A stretch of 64,000 bases of DNA from Planctomycetota bacterium (GCA_021413735.1 JAIOPV010000012.1:18811-82810); one strand, 5' to 3'. Positions 20,755-30,170 are shown, counted from the stretch's first letter. The notes: a model not told the origin generated them from the letters alone. Made by a program: numbers and translations.

Positions 20755-21273
20755 ATGAATTTTAACCAGATCCTCGATACCGTCGTGACGTGGTGTTCCG
20801 CCAATATGCCAATCGTGATCGGCATTGGGGTCGGCTTGGTCATTATGATCGTGGTGATCGCTTCTGGGCGGCGACGTGGGTTGGGCAGTGGCAAGTTCGC
20901 TTCCGCCGGCACGAATTCGCTGCTGGCCGAGAAAGCAGCTAACTGGGCGCCGCCCGAGCAGTCCTACGCCGATCGCCGGACAGCGATTCGTCGCGAAGGG
21001 CCGCCGGTTCGCGTCCTCCTGGCATCGCCGACGTTTCGCAACGGAGTTGGTGAAGGCTACGTTCTCGATCGCTCGACGGGTGGTTTACGCATCGCGATTG
21101 CGGATGCCGTCGCGCCCGGAAGTGTGTTGCAGGTGCGAGCCGTGAACGCGCCGGACAATGTGGGATTCGTCACGATTCTGGTGCGGAGTTGTCGCCCGAG
21201 CAACGACTTCTACGAACTCGGATGCGAGTTCGAGGCGACGCCCCCGTGGAGCGTATTGCTGCTGTTCGGATGA
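20755..21273 (+). CDS. PilZ-like domain membrane protein
   Basis: ATG 20755. Transmembrane segment IVIGIGVGLVIMIVVIASG; RRTAIRREGPPVRVLLASP and GYVLDRSTGGLRIAI resemble PilZ RxxxR and D/NxSxxG motifs. Confidence 0.65.
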   Translation: MNFNQILDTVVTWCSANMPIVIGIGVGLVIMIVVIASGRRRGLGSGKFASAGTNSLLAEKAANWAPPEQSYADRRTAIRREGPPVRVLLASPTFRNGVGEGYVLDRSTGGLRIAIADAVAPGSVLQVRAVNAPDNVGFVTILVRSCRPSNDFYELGCEFEATPPWSVLLLFG

Positions 21274-21285
21274 TTGGGGAACAGG

Positions 21286-21383
21286 TTTTTGCCGCTTGCG
21301 GCGTTGCACAAGTGACAAGTGCAACGCCGCAAGCGGCAAAAACTCACGTGACAAGTGCAACGCCGCAAGCGGCAAAAACTCAC
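21286..21383. repeat. Inverted repeat, family A, with perfect 36-bp tandem duplication of the right arm
   Basis: Left arm 21286-21309 (TTTTTGCCGCTTGCGGCGTTGCAC); complementary arms at 21319-21342 and 21355-21378. Unit GTGACAAGTGCAACGCCGCAAGCGGCAAAAACTCAC occurs at 21312-21347 and 21348-21383. Confidence 0.95.
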
Positions 21384-22159
21384 GCCGCCCGTTGAGTCGT
21401 TTCCGCACTCTTCATTGCTCGCACTTCTTCGAGAATCGACCCGTTCATTTCCTGTTCCAACTCGCGACCCATCCGACACACCATCCGACCATCCAGAATG
21501 CGGTGATCGAACATCACGCGGAAGGTCAGCGAACCGTCGTCCTCGAATGCATCGTAGAAGATCGTGAACGTCCAAGGTGTCAGCAGCGACAACGCGACGC
21601 CACCCATTCCGGCGGTCAAACTGATGCCGAGGTTGCCGAGGAACTTCGCACGTAGTTTTGGCATCCAGTTCATCACCAGCGACCAGAACCCACGACGCAG
21701 GAACAACGGCATTCGTGCCAGCCGCAGGGCGTTCTGGAACGCTGAGATTTCCTCGATGGGCTTCTCTTTGAACTTGCGAATTTGTGCGTCGATCTCAGTC
21801 AGCGACATCTTTTCGGGCGAATGCAGCCTCGCGAGGAACAACCCAGGTTCGCCGTGATAATCGCGTTCGACCACAACGCTGACGATGTTCTCGTTGTACT
21901 CGTACATCCGGTGCCACGGTCGTGTCAGGAAAACTCGGCGGGCTTCCGGGTGTTTTGCCGTGACCGTCGCCAAAGCTTTGACGAACATCGCAAGCCAGCT
22001 CGGTCGGGGCGTGGCTGCTTTGCGAGCCTCGACGACCTTCGCGAGTTGCATTGTGCGTTCGCCGGGGATCAGCGGGATCTGCCGGCTGATGTGGAGAAGG
22101 TCGCTGACCATCCGGCGTGGCGCGGAAAGTGGTATCGAGCGACCGCTCACGGATTTCAT
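21380..22159 (-). CDS. 2-oxoacid dehydrogenase acyltransferase-type catalytic domain protein, no lipoyl domain
   Basis: RRMVSDLLHISRQIPLIP...LTFRVMFDHRILDGRMVCRM (CAT/E2-type HxxxDG motif). Confidence 0.75.
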   Translation of the reverse strand: MKSVSGRSIPLSAPRRMVSDLLHISRQIPLIPGERTMQLAKVVEARKAATPRPSWLAMFVKALATVTAKHPEARRVFLTRPWHRMYEYNENIVSVVVERDYHGEPGLFLARLHSPEKMSLTEIDAQIRKFKEKPIEEISAFQNALRLARMPLFLRRGFWSLVMNWMPKLRAKFLGNLGISLTAGMGGVALSLLTPWTFTIFYDAFEDDGSLTFRVMFDHRILDGRMVCRMGRELEQEMNGSILEEVRAMKSAETTQRAA

Positions 22160-22218
22160 GCGTGAACCTCGTGTTGCAGGCGAACGCGAGTAGATTCTCC
22201 GCGTTCGCCCGATCCGAA

Positions 22219-23670
22219 TTACGCCGCGATGCGAACACGCTTCGCAGGCTCGGGATGGTCGATTTCCACCATATCGCGGATGTTACCGGTGATCGGCGAT
22301 TTGTGTAAATCCCGATCCTGCCGCGACAATGTCACCGGAATGCCGTTCAACGGCCCGAGCGAAATTCCCATCTTTCGATCGACTTGCGACTGCGGCACAA
22401 CGTTGATCTTCCATCGTGGCAAGATCTTCGAGATCGCGATCTTGATCACGCATTGTGCCAGCGAAGACCCAAGGCACGTTCGCGGGCCGGCACCAAAGGG
22501 CAGGAACTCCGACGGCGACGGCTTGATCGTTTCCCAGCGTGCCGGATCGAACCGCTCTGGGTTCTGGTAAATCTCGGCCATGTGGTGCGTCATGTAATGG
22601 CTGAAGATCACTCGCGTCTTCTTCTTGATCTCGTAGCGACCGAACGCACCATCACGCGACGCGAGCCGACGACTGTACGGCACCGCAGGCAACAGTCGCG
22701 TGCTTTCTTTCATGACGCGGGCCAGCATCGGTGCCGCATCGAGCTTGTCGTAGCTCGGATTCGGCCCAAGTGCCTGCAGTTCGTCGAGCACGTCTTGCTG
22801 TGCCTGTGGGAACTGCGATAGCAGAAACAGCGTCCATGTCAGCGTGTTGCCGGTCGTCTCGTAGGCGACCAAGAACAGAATCAACGCATGGCCGACGAGC
22901 AGTTCAACCGGCACTTCTTTATCATCGATCGTGCGGAACCGCAGCAACGCCGAGAGCGCGTCGTTGCCATGCACTCCCTGAGCGCGACGCTTACGCATCA
23001 GATCGAGGAACTTGCGTTCCAGACGGTTCGCGTCCTGAATCATGCGGTTGTACGGCGTGAACGGGATATTGAATGGGAACGCCCGCACCCACGGCGAGAA
23101 GGTCTGGAACATCCAGTGTTCCATGCCTTCGTGAAGTGATTCGGTCGCGGCACTATCATCGAGGCCGTATAGCAGATCGCGCACGACGTTCCACACGAGC
23201 AGGTGCATGTCGCGGTGCATATTCCGCGTCTGGCCGGGTTGCCACGAACTGAGGGCATTCTCGGCGTGCTTGTTGATCGAGTGCTGATGCAGTTCCATCA
23301 TCGACCGCTGGAACACGGGCAGCAGTTGGTGCCGCATCCGTTTGTGTTCCGCTTCGTTCAGCGAGAAGATGCTTTGTCGCAGACGGTGCTGTGAGGTGTT
23401 TTTGCCGCCTGGCAGCACGAACGGCCGCGAGTGGAACAGATCGGTTTCTTGGTGAAGTGGACGATTATACTCCGGCCCGATGGCGAGGAGCATGGTGCCC
23501 ATACTATTCTGGAAGCGTGTGAGATCGCCGTACTTGGCGCGAAGACCGTTCATGTACACGACGGGATCGCGGTCGAACTTCACTTGTTCCCAGATGCCGC
23601 CGACGATGGACATCCGCTTGGGACCGGGAATCGCGGATGTGGGCAGCAGGGCGACCGAAGAATCGTCCAT
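22219..23670 (-). CDS. Cytochrome P450
   Basis: FLPFGAGPRTCLGSSLAQ (heme-binding loop), LVAYETTGNTLTW (I-helix), KESTRLLP (ExxR). Confidence 0.95.
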   Translation of the reverse strand: MDDSSVALLPTSAIPGPKRMSIVGGIWEQVKFDRDPVVYMNGLRAKYGDLTRFQNSMGTMLLAIGPEYNRPLHQETDLFHSRPFVLPGGKNTSQHRLRQSIFSLNEAEHKRMRHQLLPVFQRSMMELHQHSINKHAENALSSWQPGQTRNMHRDMHLLVWNVVRDLLYGLDDSAATESLHEGMEHWMFQTFSPWVRAFPFNIPFTPYNRMIQDANRLERKFLDLMRKRRAQGVHGNDALSALLRFRTIDDKEVPVELLVGHALILFLVAYETTGNTLTWTLFLLSQFPQAQQDVLDELQALGPNPSYDKLDAAPMLARVMKESTRLLPAVPYSRRLASRDGAFGRYEIKKKTRVIFSHYMTHHMAEIYQNPERFDPARWETIKPSPSEFLPFGAGPRTCLGSSLAQCVIKIAISKILPRWKINVVPQSQVDRKMGISLGPLNGIPVTLSRQDRDLHKSPITGNIRDMVEIDHPEPAKRVRIAA

Positions 23671-23836
23671 TGTCGATACGCTCCGTGGGCGATGTCACCA
23701 CAACCGGAAGAATCGACATAGACCCGTTGCAAGATGAGTTTTTCCCCTGAGAACAGAAGAAGGCAAGGATTAACCACAAAGGCACAAAGAACACCCAAAA
23801 TTGAGAGCATGATTATTGATTTTTGCTCATCTCAAC

Positions 23837-24445
23837 TCATCTGTGGCTCACGGCTTTGCCTTTCCTCGCCTTGATCGCTGCCACCAAATCGGCCGACGTG
23901 CGAATCACAGCGTCGAAGTCGGTGTAGCAGCAGCCAACCGTGCCCGGTTCGTGCGAGTCGCTGTTGCCGAGTTGAGCGTACTGCGGATTCTTCGCCAGCA
24001 GATTCGCCGCCATTCGTCGCAACTCCGAATCCATGTTATTCGACATCACTTCAATGCCATCAAGCTCCGCGTTCTGATCGCGAACCAGTTTCTCGAACGG
24101 TTGGTTCCAGCGATTGGGGTGTGCCGCAACACAAGCGCCGCCCTGCTTGTGAACCTCACGAGTCAGCTCCCCCCATGAAATGCCTCGCGGCAATGCGAAC
24201 GGGTTCGTCAGGCCATAACAGAGCATGTCGCCGCCGCGTCCCGTGACCTCGATGCCGCCCAGGATCACGAGCCCAGGTTGCGCGGCTCGCAGTTCTTCGA
24301 GTTCTTCCTCAGGCCACATGTAGTCGTGTTCGGTAATGACGATGCCATCGAGTCCGGCAGCCACGGCAGCCTTGATTAACTCGAACGGATCACTCATTGC
24401 GTCGTGCGAGTGCCGACGGGTATGCATGTGCAGATCGAACTTCAT
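23837..24445 (-). CDS. PHP domain-containing metal-dependent phosphoesterase
   Basis: KFDLHMHTRRHSHDAMSDPFELIKAAVAAGLDGIVITEHD, NSDSHEPGTVGCCYTDFD. Confidence 0.9.
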   Translation of the reverse strand: MKFDLHMHTRRHSHDAMSDPFELIKAAVAAGLDGIVITEHDYMWPEEELEELRAAQPGLVILGGIEVTGRGGDMLCYGLTNPFALPRGISWGELTREVHKQGGACVAAHPNRWNQPFEKLVRDQNAELDGIEVMSNNMDSELRRMAANLLAKNPQYAQLGNSDSHEPGTVGCCYTDFDAVIRTSADLVAAIKARKGKAVSHR

Positions 24446-24464
24446 CTTCGGCCTCGAAACGCGG

Positions 24465-24490
24465 AACGCCCCGGCACGAGCCAGGGCGTT
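24465..24490 (-). terminator. Hairpin downstream of lipoprotein gene
   Basis: AACGCCC...GGGCGTT between the 24511 stop and the PHP start. Confidence 0.45.
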
Positions 24491-24510
24491 GTTATTCTAT
24501 TCGCGAGTAG

Positions 24511-24897
24511 TCACTTCTTCTGCGGCAACGCAACCTCGTAAACGTTGTCGTCGTTCGGGAGAACCTCAAACGTCAAACTCGTCTTGGCGTTGTACTCAGC
24601 CGGAATCGTGTTCTCCCACGTTTCCTGATTCATCACCTTGTCGAAGCCCTTGCTCCGCTGCGAGTAAATATGGATTTGCTTGACCCCTGGCGTGATCCGC
24701 AGTTCAAATTGCCCGTCCTTGATCTTCGAAGTCGCCGGTTGCGTTTGTCCGTCAATCGCCACGAAATTGACCTGACCCAACGGAATCGGGACACCCTTCC
24801 ACGAGATTGTACCGGTGACACGGTAGGCCTTCGGCTCGGGTTGCCCGCAGCCCGTGAGAACGACCGCGAGAACCACGAGGGAAAACAAACGAAGCAT
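24511..24897 (-). CDS. Small lipoprotein, carboxypeptidase-regulatory-like (transthyretin-fold type)
   Basis: Lipobox VVLTGCGQ; KAYRVTGTISWKGVPIPLGQVNFVA. Follows a DUF1559 gene. Confidence 0.75.
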   Translation of the reverse strand: MLRLFSLVVLAVVLTGCGQPEPKAYRVTGTISWKGVPIPLGQVNFVAIDGQTQPATSKIKDGQFELRITPGVKQIHIYSQRSKGFDKVMNQETWENTIPAEYNAKTSLTFEVLPNDDNVYEVALPQKK

Positions 24898-24906
24898 TTC
24901 CCCGCC

Positions 24907-25857
24907 TCACCAAGTTCCAGGAGGTTCACCACCGTTGCGGCTCCCGAGCGCCTTGTAGGTGGCTGGGGTAATGCCGTTGGAGACAAACCGGGCCGATCCG
25001 TCCGCGAAGGTCAGATTCACACCCCCCACGTGATAGCTTCTCGCCAGAACGAAGATGTTCGTTGCGGCGTAGATGCACGGTGCATTCGCTTGTGGGTTGG
25101 CGGTGTTGCACCAGTCGAAGACGTCGGGGATTGGTGTGTTAGGCGGGTGCAGCGTACTGAACGAAACGCCGCTGTGGGCGGGGTTGTAGTAGCGGCCGCG
25201 AATGTCGTGGGCACCTTTGTCGGGAACCAGGATGAGTTCGCTCACCAACCCGGTGTTCGAGGTTCCGTCTGTGATGTCGGTAATCCGAGTTTTCGAGACC
25301 GCGTACATCACTCCGTCGAGGTTCGCGCTGGTCGCTGCGCTACTATCATTGAAGTAACCACTGCTTGCGCAGGTCACGAAGTTCCCCGAGAAGCCCTGTG
25401 ACGTTGGACTGCCGCCTCCGCCCCAGAAGTTGACGATCTTGGGTCCGATCGGGTCCGAGGGACACATCAGCGTCGGGATGACCGTATCGTAGCCCACGAA
25501 ATTCAATGCGGACTGCCCAGCAGTTTGCATGAATGTGTCGAATCGCGAGTAAAGTGCTCCTTGCTCGATGTAAGGCAGGACGTCTTGGCCCCAGCTCCGG
25601 CGGTCCTGGTACCCCGTGTACGGGGCGGGAGTAGAACCTGTGCCGTCGATATAGTTGTACGTTGCGTGAGGGAAGTATCCTTTTGCGTCGTGGTGACCGT
25701 GCAGCCCGATGGCGATCTGCCGCATGTTGCTGCTGCATTTCATGCGAGCGGCGGATTCACGAACCTTCTGAACTGCGGGTAGGAGAAGCCCAATCAGGAT
25801 CGCGATGATCGCAATCACGACTAATAACTCAATAAGTGTAAACCCTCGACGCTTCAT
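24907..25857 (-). CDS. DUF1559 domain-containing pseudopilin-like protein
   Basis: [70 protein letters not shown]. Confidence 0.95.
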   Translation of the reverse strand: MKRRGFTLIELLVVIAIIAILIGLLLPAVQKVRESAARMKCSSNMRQIAIGLHGHHDAKGYFPHATYNYIDGTGSTPAPYTGYQDRRSWGQDVLPYIEQGALYSRFDTFMQTAGQSALNFVGYDTVIPTLMCPSDPIGPKIVNFWGGGGSPTSQGFSGNFVTCASSGYFNDSSAATSANLDGVMYAVSKTRITDITDGTSNTGLVSELILVPDKGAHDIRGRYYNPAHSGVSFSTLHPPNTPIPDVFDWCNTANPQANAPCIYAATNIFVLARSYHVGGVNLTFADGSARFVSNGITPATYKALGSRNGGEPPGTW

Positions 25858-25987
25858 GGTGGGCTCCTGAGCGCAATACGATCTGATTTATATGAACCGT
25901 TGAATTGCATCGAACGCTTGAACGATACCGGTTGGCTTCATGGAATGCAATCAATTTGCTCATCCGTTCCTCATGTTCCGGTGATTC

Positions 25988-27304
25988 ATGACCCTTCCTT
26001 CGGACCCCCGGGATCACGCACTTGCCACCTGGTGGGCGGGTGTCGATGCCGTTCGCCCCGAACCCCTCGTTCAAACTGCGATCGCAGCGAGCGAGGCGAT
26101 CCGTTCCGCGCGTCGAGTGCTGGTCGTTGGAGCCGGGAAAGCTGGGCCAGGAATGGCCGTCGGGCTTGAAGCCGCGCTCGCGGGTCAACTCGATCGCGTT
26201 GAGGGATTGGTGAATGTGCCAGCAGGGATGACCGCACCGCTGAAACGCATCCGTTTGCACGCGGCCCGACCGCAGGGCGTGAACGAACCAACCGCTGAAG
26301 GAGTCGCGGGTGCGGAAGAGATGCTGCGATTGCTCGCCTCAGCCGGTCCGGATGATGTAGCTGTGTGTCTGCTTTCTGGGGGCGGTTCCGCTCTGCTTCC
26401 GGCACCGGCCGAAGGCGTCACGCTCGCCGACAAACTCGCGGTCACGAAACTCCTGCACCGCTCCGGGGCGACCATCGACGAGATGAATTGCGTTCGCAAG
26501 CATCTTTCCCGCGTGAAGGGCGGTCGGTTGGCGGAGGCGTTTCGCGGCAAGCTCCTTGCTTCGCTCATCATCTCCGATGTCGTTGGTGATCCGCTCGACG
26601 TAATCGCGTCTGGGCCAACGTCCCCCGACCCCACGACATTCGCCGAGGCTCGTGCCGTGTTGGAGCGGTATGGGCTGCTGGGTACTTCACCGGTCGCGGT
26701 TGTGCGGCATCTCGAACGCGGCGGTGCGGGAGACATTTCCGAGACGCCGAAGACAGTTCCCGCGAATGTGATGAACCGCGTCATTGGAAGCAATCGCGTG
26801 GCGCTCGACGCGGTACGACGCAAGGCCGAGGCGCTTGGGTATCGCGTTCTCAATCTGGGCGCGTTCGTCGAAGGTGAAACGCGGCAGGTCGCTACAGCGA
26901 TTGCTGGAGTTGTGCGAAGTATCAGGCAGGATGACGTTCCGGTTGCTGCCCCCGCATGCATCCTCGTCGGCGGGGAAACAACGGTTACCCTTGGCGAGAA
27001 CCCGGGGAAGGGAGGGCGGAATCAGGAGTTCGTTCTGGCAATGCTCACGAAACTCGGCCGATTGGGTCTGGACGGCGTGACCATTCTCAGCGGCGGCACC
27101 GATGGCGAGGATGGCCCGACCGACGCTGCCGGTGCGATCGCCGATGGGAACACCGCGTCCGTTCTGTGCGAACAGGGTATCTCAGCCGAGGATTTCCTGC
27201 GTCGGCACAACGCTTACGAGTTGTTCGCCCGTTGCGATGGGCTTCTGAGGACTGGCCTCACAGGAACGAACGTCATGGATGTGCGAGTGATCCTGATTCG
27301 CTGA
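25988..27304 (+). CDS. Glycerate 2-kinase (DUF4147/MOFRL family)
   Basis: RVLVVGAGKAGPGMAVGLEAAL, VCLLSGGGSALLPAPAEGVTL, LIISDVVGDPLDVIASGPTSPD, GGRNQEFVLAML, GTDGEDGPTDAAGAI. Confidence 0.95.
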   Translation: MTLPSDPRDHALATWWAGVDAVRPEPLVQTAIAASEAIRSARRVLVVGAGKAGPGMAVGLEAALAGQLDRVEGLVNVPAGMTAPLKRIRLHAARPQGVNEPTAEGVAGAEEMLRLLASAGPDDVAVCLLSGGGSALLPAPAEGVTLADKLAVTKLLHRSGATIDEMNCVRKHLSRVKGGRLAEAFRGKLLASLIISDVVGDPLDVIASGPTSPDPTTFAEARAVLERYGLLGTSPVAVVRHLERGGAGDISETPKTVPANVMNRVIGSNRVALDAVRRKAEALGYRVLNLGAFVEGETRQVATAIAGVVRSIRQDDVPVAAPACILVGGETTVTLGENPGKGGRNQEFVLAMLTKLGRLGLDGVTILSGGTDGEDGPTDAAGAIADGNTASVLCEQGISAEDFLRRHNAYELFARCDGLLRTGLTGTNVMDVRVILIR

Positions 27305-27657
27305 GTGTGAAGTTTTTTCATCTTTCGGCAGGGTTGGTTGTAAAAGCTACCTGTCGGGAGAGTACTTCATGCCCAATTTTTCCTATTGACGGGAAATGGC
27401 GTCCTGCTGGGTCGGTGTCCGACCAGCGTGGCAGCAAAACGACCTCTGGCACGGCTGTTGCTATATCTTGTTTCGTTCTCAACCGGTGCTGAAGTGAGAA
27501 GTCACAGGGGCCGGATGGAGAAGAGGCACGGTGCGGACCGGAACCCGCACCGAGGGCCGGTCGGCAGCGAGTGAATCGGGAAGAGGTGCGGATGAACCGT
27601 GCCCAACCGATAAACTTGTCGCCGACCGGTCTTTGTCATTTCTGTAGCCTTCAGCGA

Positions 27658-27728
27658 CCCAGCCTGCTGATGCAGGCGGTTCGCCGGAAATCCCGGTGTT
27701 GTCGAACCACCTGCGTCAGCAGGCTGGG
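27658..27728. repeat. Imperfect inverted repeat, 26-bp arms, 2 mismatches
   Basis: CCCAGCCTGCTGATGCAGGCGGTTCG (27658-27683) against the reverse complement of 27703-27728. Confidence 0.9.
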
Positions 27729-27804
27729 TTGTTGAACAAGGCAACCCGCCTTACCAAACACGCACCCGCCGCGCCCGGGATTTTTTCGTCGCGGCAATCT
27801 CGTA

Positions 27805-27832
27805 TTGACCCGCTACGGCATGTCGGTATGTT
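27805..27832 (+). promoter_or_regulatory. Candidate sigma70-type promoter for the flgI-like gene
   Basis: TTGACC, 16-bp spacer, TATGTT; motif match only. Confidence 0.3.
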
Positions 27833-27963
27833 CCGCCCTCCAAACAAGAAACTCAGACGCGGCCATCAGGCAACCGATTCGGGGGAATCGCTGCCGGTAT
27901 CCGCAATCGCCGTTCCTGCGTCTGCCATCTCGGCGACTCAGGAGGGTAGAGAAAGGGATCGCC

Positions 27964-29961
27964 ATGAACCGGGCGTGGATCGCAGCGGCCGGGCTGAACC
28001 GGCGAAAATTCCTGGCCTTGTCTGCCGCCGTTGGGCTGGCTGGACTCGGCAGCGGATGCAAAGGGCCGGAAGCCGAGAAGCTGAAGGAAGCGCAGGGGCG
28101 GTCGCAGATCGGCGAGGATCCGGCGGACCTCGACGCCGCCACGACCATCGGCAGCAAGACCACCATCGGCAACACCGAATCCATCGTCGTGAGCGGTGTC
28201 GGTTTGGTGTACGGCTTGCCTGGAACCGGGAGCAGTGCTCCGCCCGGCGGCTGGCGCATGATGCTTGAGGAGAGCCTCAAGCGAATGCCGAATATGTCGA
28301 ACATCAAGCAGATGCTCGATGACCCGGGCAAAACGACATCTCTCGTTCTGGTATCGGCGTTGGTTCTGCCGGGGGCACGCAAGGGCGACCTCATCGACGT
28401 GCAGATTTCGCTGCCCGATGAGAGCAAGACGACGAGCCTCAAGGGCGGCAAACTGCTGCTGTGCGAACTGCACAACACCGACACCACCGGCAACTTGAAG
28501 TCGTTGGTTCAGGAAGGCAAGACGGCCGCTCCCAGCGGGGAACTCCGCAAGGGCGATCGTTGGGCCATCGCGGAAGGTCCGGTTCTCGCGGGTCAGTTCA
28601 TTCCTGGAAACGGGAAGGGCACCGTCGAGACGGATGCCGACGGTCAACCGCTGTTCAAGGTCGGCAAGATCTGGGGTGGTGGGAAGGTCACGAAGGCCCG
28701 TCAGTATTTCATCCTGATTAACTCGGGTAGCCAAAGCCCGCAGATGGCGGCTTCGCTCGCGGAACGGCTCAACAGCACATTCCACGCGACCTCCGAGCCG
28801 AACCTCAAAGTGGCCGACGCCAAGGATCGCCAGTTGATCCTGTTGAACGTGCCGATGGCGTATCGCAACAACCACTACCGGTTCTTACTCGTCGCGCGAC
28901 AAGTGCCTGTCCTCCCGGCGAACAACGACAGCCTTTATCGCAAGAAACTGGAGGAAGAACTGCTCGAACCGTCCACGGCTCTCGTCGCGGCGGTCAAGCT
29001 CGAAGCGTTGGGTTCGTCGAGCATGCGGGCGTTGCGTGTCGGGTTGGAAAGCCCGTCGCCGTGGGTTCGCTTCGCGGCAGGGGAAGCGCTGACGTACCTC
29101 GGTCAGACCGATGGTGCGGTGGAACTCGCGAAGTTGGCCGAAGACCATCCTGCTCTTCGCGCTCCGGCTCTGAAGGCACTCGCCTCGATGGACGATGCGG
29201 CCTGCACCGATCGCCTCGTGGAACTGACCGCGAACAACGATCCGACGCTTCGTTATGGTGCGTTCCTCGCGCTACGAATGGCGGACGAGAACAACGCCGT
29301 GGCTCGCGGAATGCTCGTGAACAACTCGTTCTGGCTGCACCAACTCGCACCGAGCAGTTCGTCCATGATTCACCTGACGACGGATCACCGTTGCGAGGTG
29401 GTACTGTTCGGCGATGCTCCGAAACTTCGCGGACCGTTCACGCTGCCGGTGGGAACTGAGTTCACGGTGAGCGTGTCGGCCAGCGGAAACGAGGCGACGG
29501 TCACTCGCATCGTGAAGGTGAAGCACGATCTGGAGGATAAGAAGCTGACTTGCAAGCCGACGCTGGCGGATGTGCTTGTGAAGATTGGTCAGCTTGGCGG
29601 CACCTACTCGGAAGCGGTTGAGTTGATCCGTCGTGCGGATCGTGGTCAGGTGTTGTCGGCAGCGGTGGTGATCGACGCAGTTCCGGCTGAGTTGAACATT
29701 CGGCAGCTCGCGAGTTTCGCACGAAACGATCCGACGCTGACCCGTGCGAATGTCGAGATTGCTCGGGCGGGTGTGGTTCGACCAGACCTCGATGTGTCTG
29801 GTTTCGATCTGCCGGCGACGACCAGCGACACGGCTCCTGCGGTTGTTGCGACGCCACCGCGTCCGCCGTTGAACCGTGAGCCTGGCCGCATCTTTGGCTC
29901 GAAGCGTCATGAAGCGCCTGCGATTGATCCTGGCGTGGTGCCCGCGACTGGAGATCAGTAG
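27964..29961 (+). CDS. FlgI-like (flagellar P-ring) protein with HEAT-like region
   Basis: ESIVVSGVGLVYGLPGTGSSAPPGG...KTTSLVLVSALVLPGARKGDLIDVQISLPDESKTTSLKGGKLLLCEL parallels FlgI; middle part has HEAT-like LRVGLESPSPWVRFAAGEALTYLG; N-terminal lipobox-like GLGSGC. Confidence 0.75.
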   Translation: MNRAWIAAAGLNRRKFLALSAAVGLAGLGSGCKGPEAEKLKEAQGRSQIGEDPADLDAATTIGSKTTIGNTESIVVSGVGLVYGLPGTGSSAPPGGWRMMLEESLKRMPNMSNIKQMLDDPGKTTSLVLVSALVLPGARKGDLIDVQISLPDESKTTSLKGGKLLLCELHNTDTTGNLKSLVQEGKTAAPSGELRKGDRWAIAEGPVLAGQFIPGNGKGTVETDADGQPLFKVGKIWGGGKVTKARQYFILINSGSQSPQMAASLAERLNSTFHATSEPNLKVADAKDRQLILLNVPMAYRNNHYRFLLVARQVPVLPANNDSLYRKKLEEELLEPSTALVAAVKLEALGSSSMRALRVGLESPSPWVRFAAGEALTYLGQTDGAVELAKLAEDHPALRAPALKALASMDDAACTDRLVELTANNDPTLRYGAFLALRMADENNAVARGMLVNNSFWLHQLAPSSSSMIHLTTDHRCEVVLFGDAPKLRGPFTLPVGTEFTVSVSASGNEATVTRIVKVKHDLEDKKLTCKPTLADVLVKIGQLGGTYSEAVELIRRADRGQVLSAAVVIDAVPAELNIRQLASFARNDPTLTRANVEIARAGVVRPDLDVSGFDLPATTSDTAPAVVATPPRPPLNREPGRIFGSKRHEAPAIDPGVVPATGDQ

Positions 29962-29980
29962 TTGCGGGAATGAGAAAGAG

Positions 29981-30116
29981 AATCGGGCACGGGCAGAGGC
30001 ACGGGCACGGGCACGGAAAAGACGGGAATACGGGGAAAACCGGAGATCGCTCCGCTTCCTTATCTCCCGTCTTCTCTTGTCTGTGCCCGTGCCCGTGCCC
30101 CTGCCCGTGCCCGATT
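29981..30116. repeat. Large inverted repeat with 36-bp arms of GGGCAC repeats, followed by T6
   Basis: 29981-30016 pairs with 30081-30116 at 34 of 36 positions. Inner AAGACGGGA/TCCCGTCTT extends the stem. TTTTTT follows. Confidence 0.92.
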
Positions 30117-30170
30117 TTTTCCCCCTCTTCCCGTGCCTTTGTCTTCCGAACTTGAATCCCGAATCTTGCC

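Noticed and set aside
21312-21383. Direct repeats considered as a CRISPR array
   Set aside because: Only two adjacent identical units with no spacers; explained by duplication of a hairpin arm.
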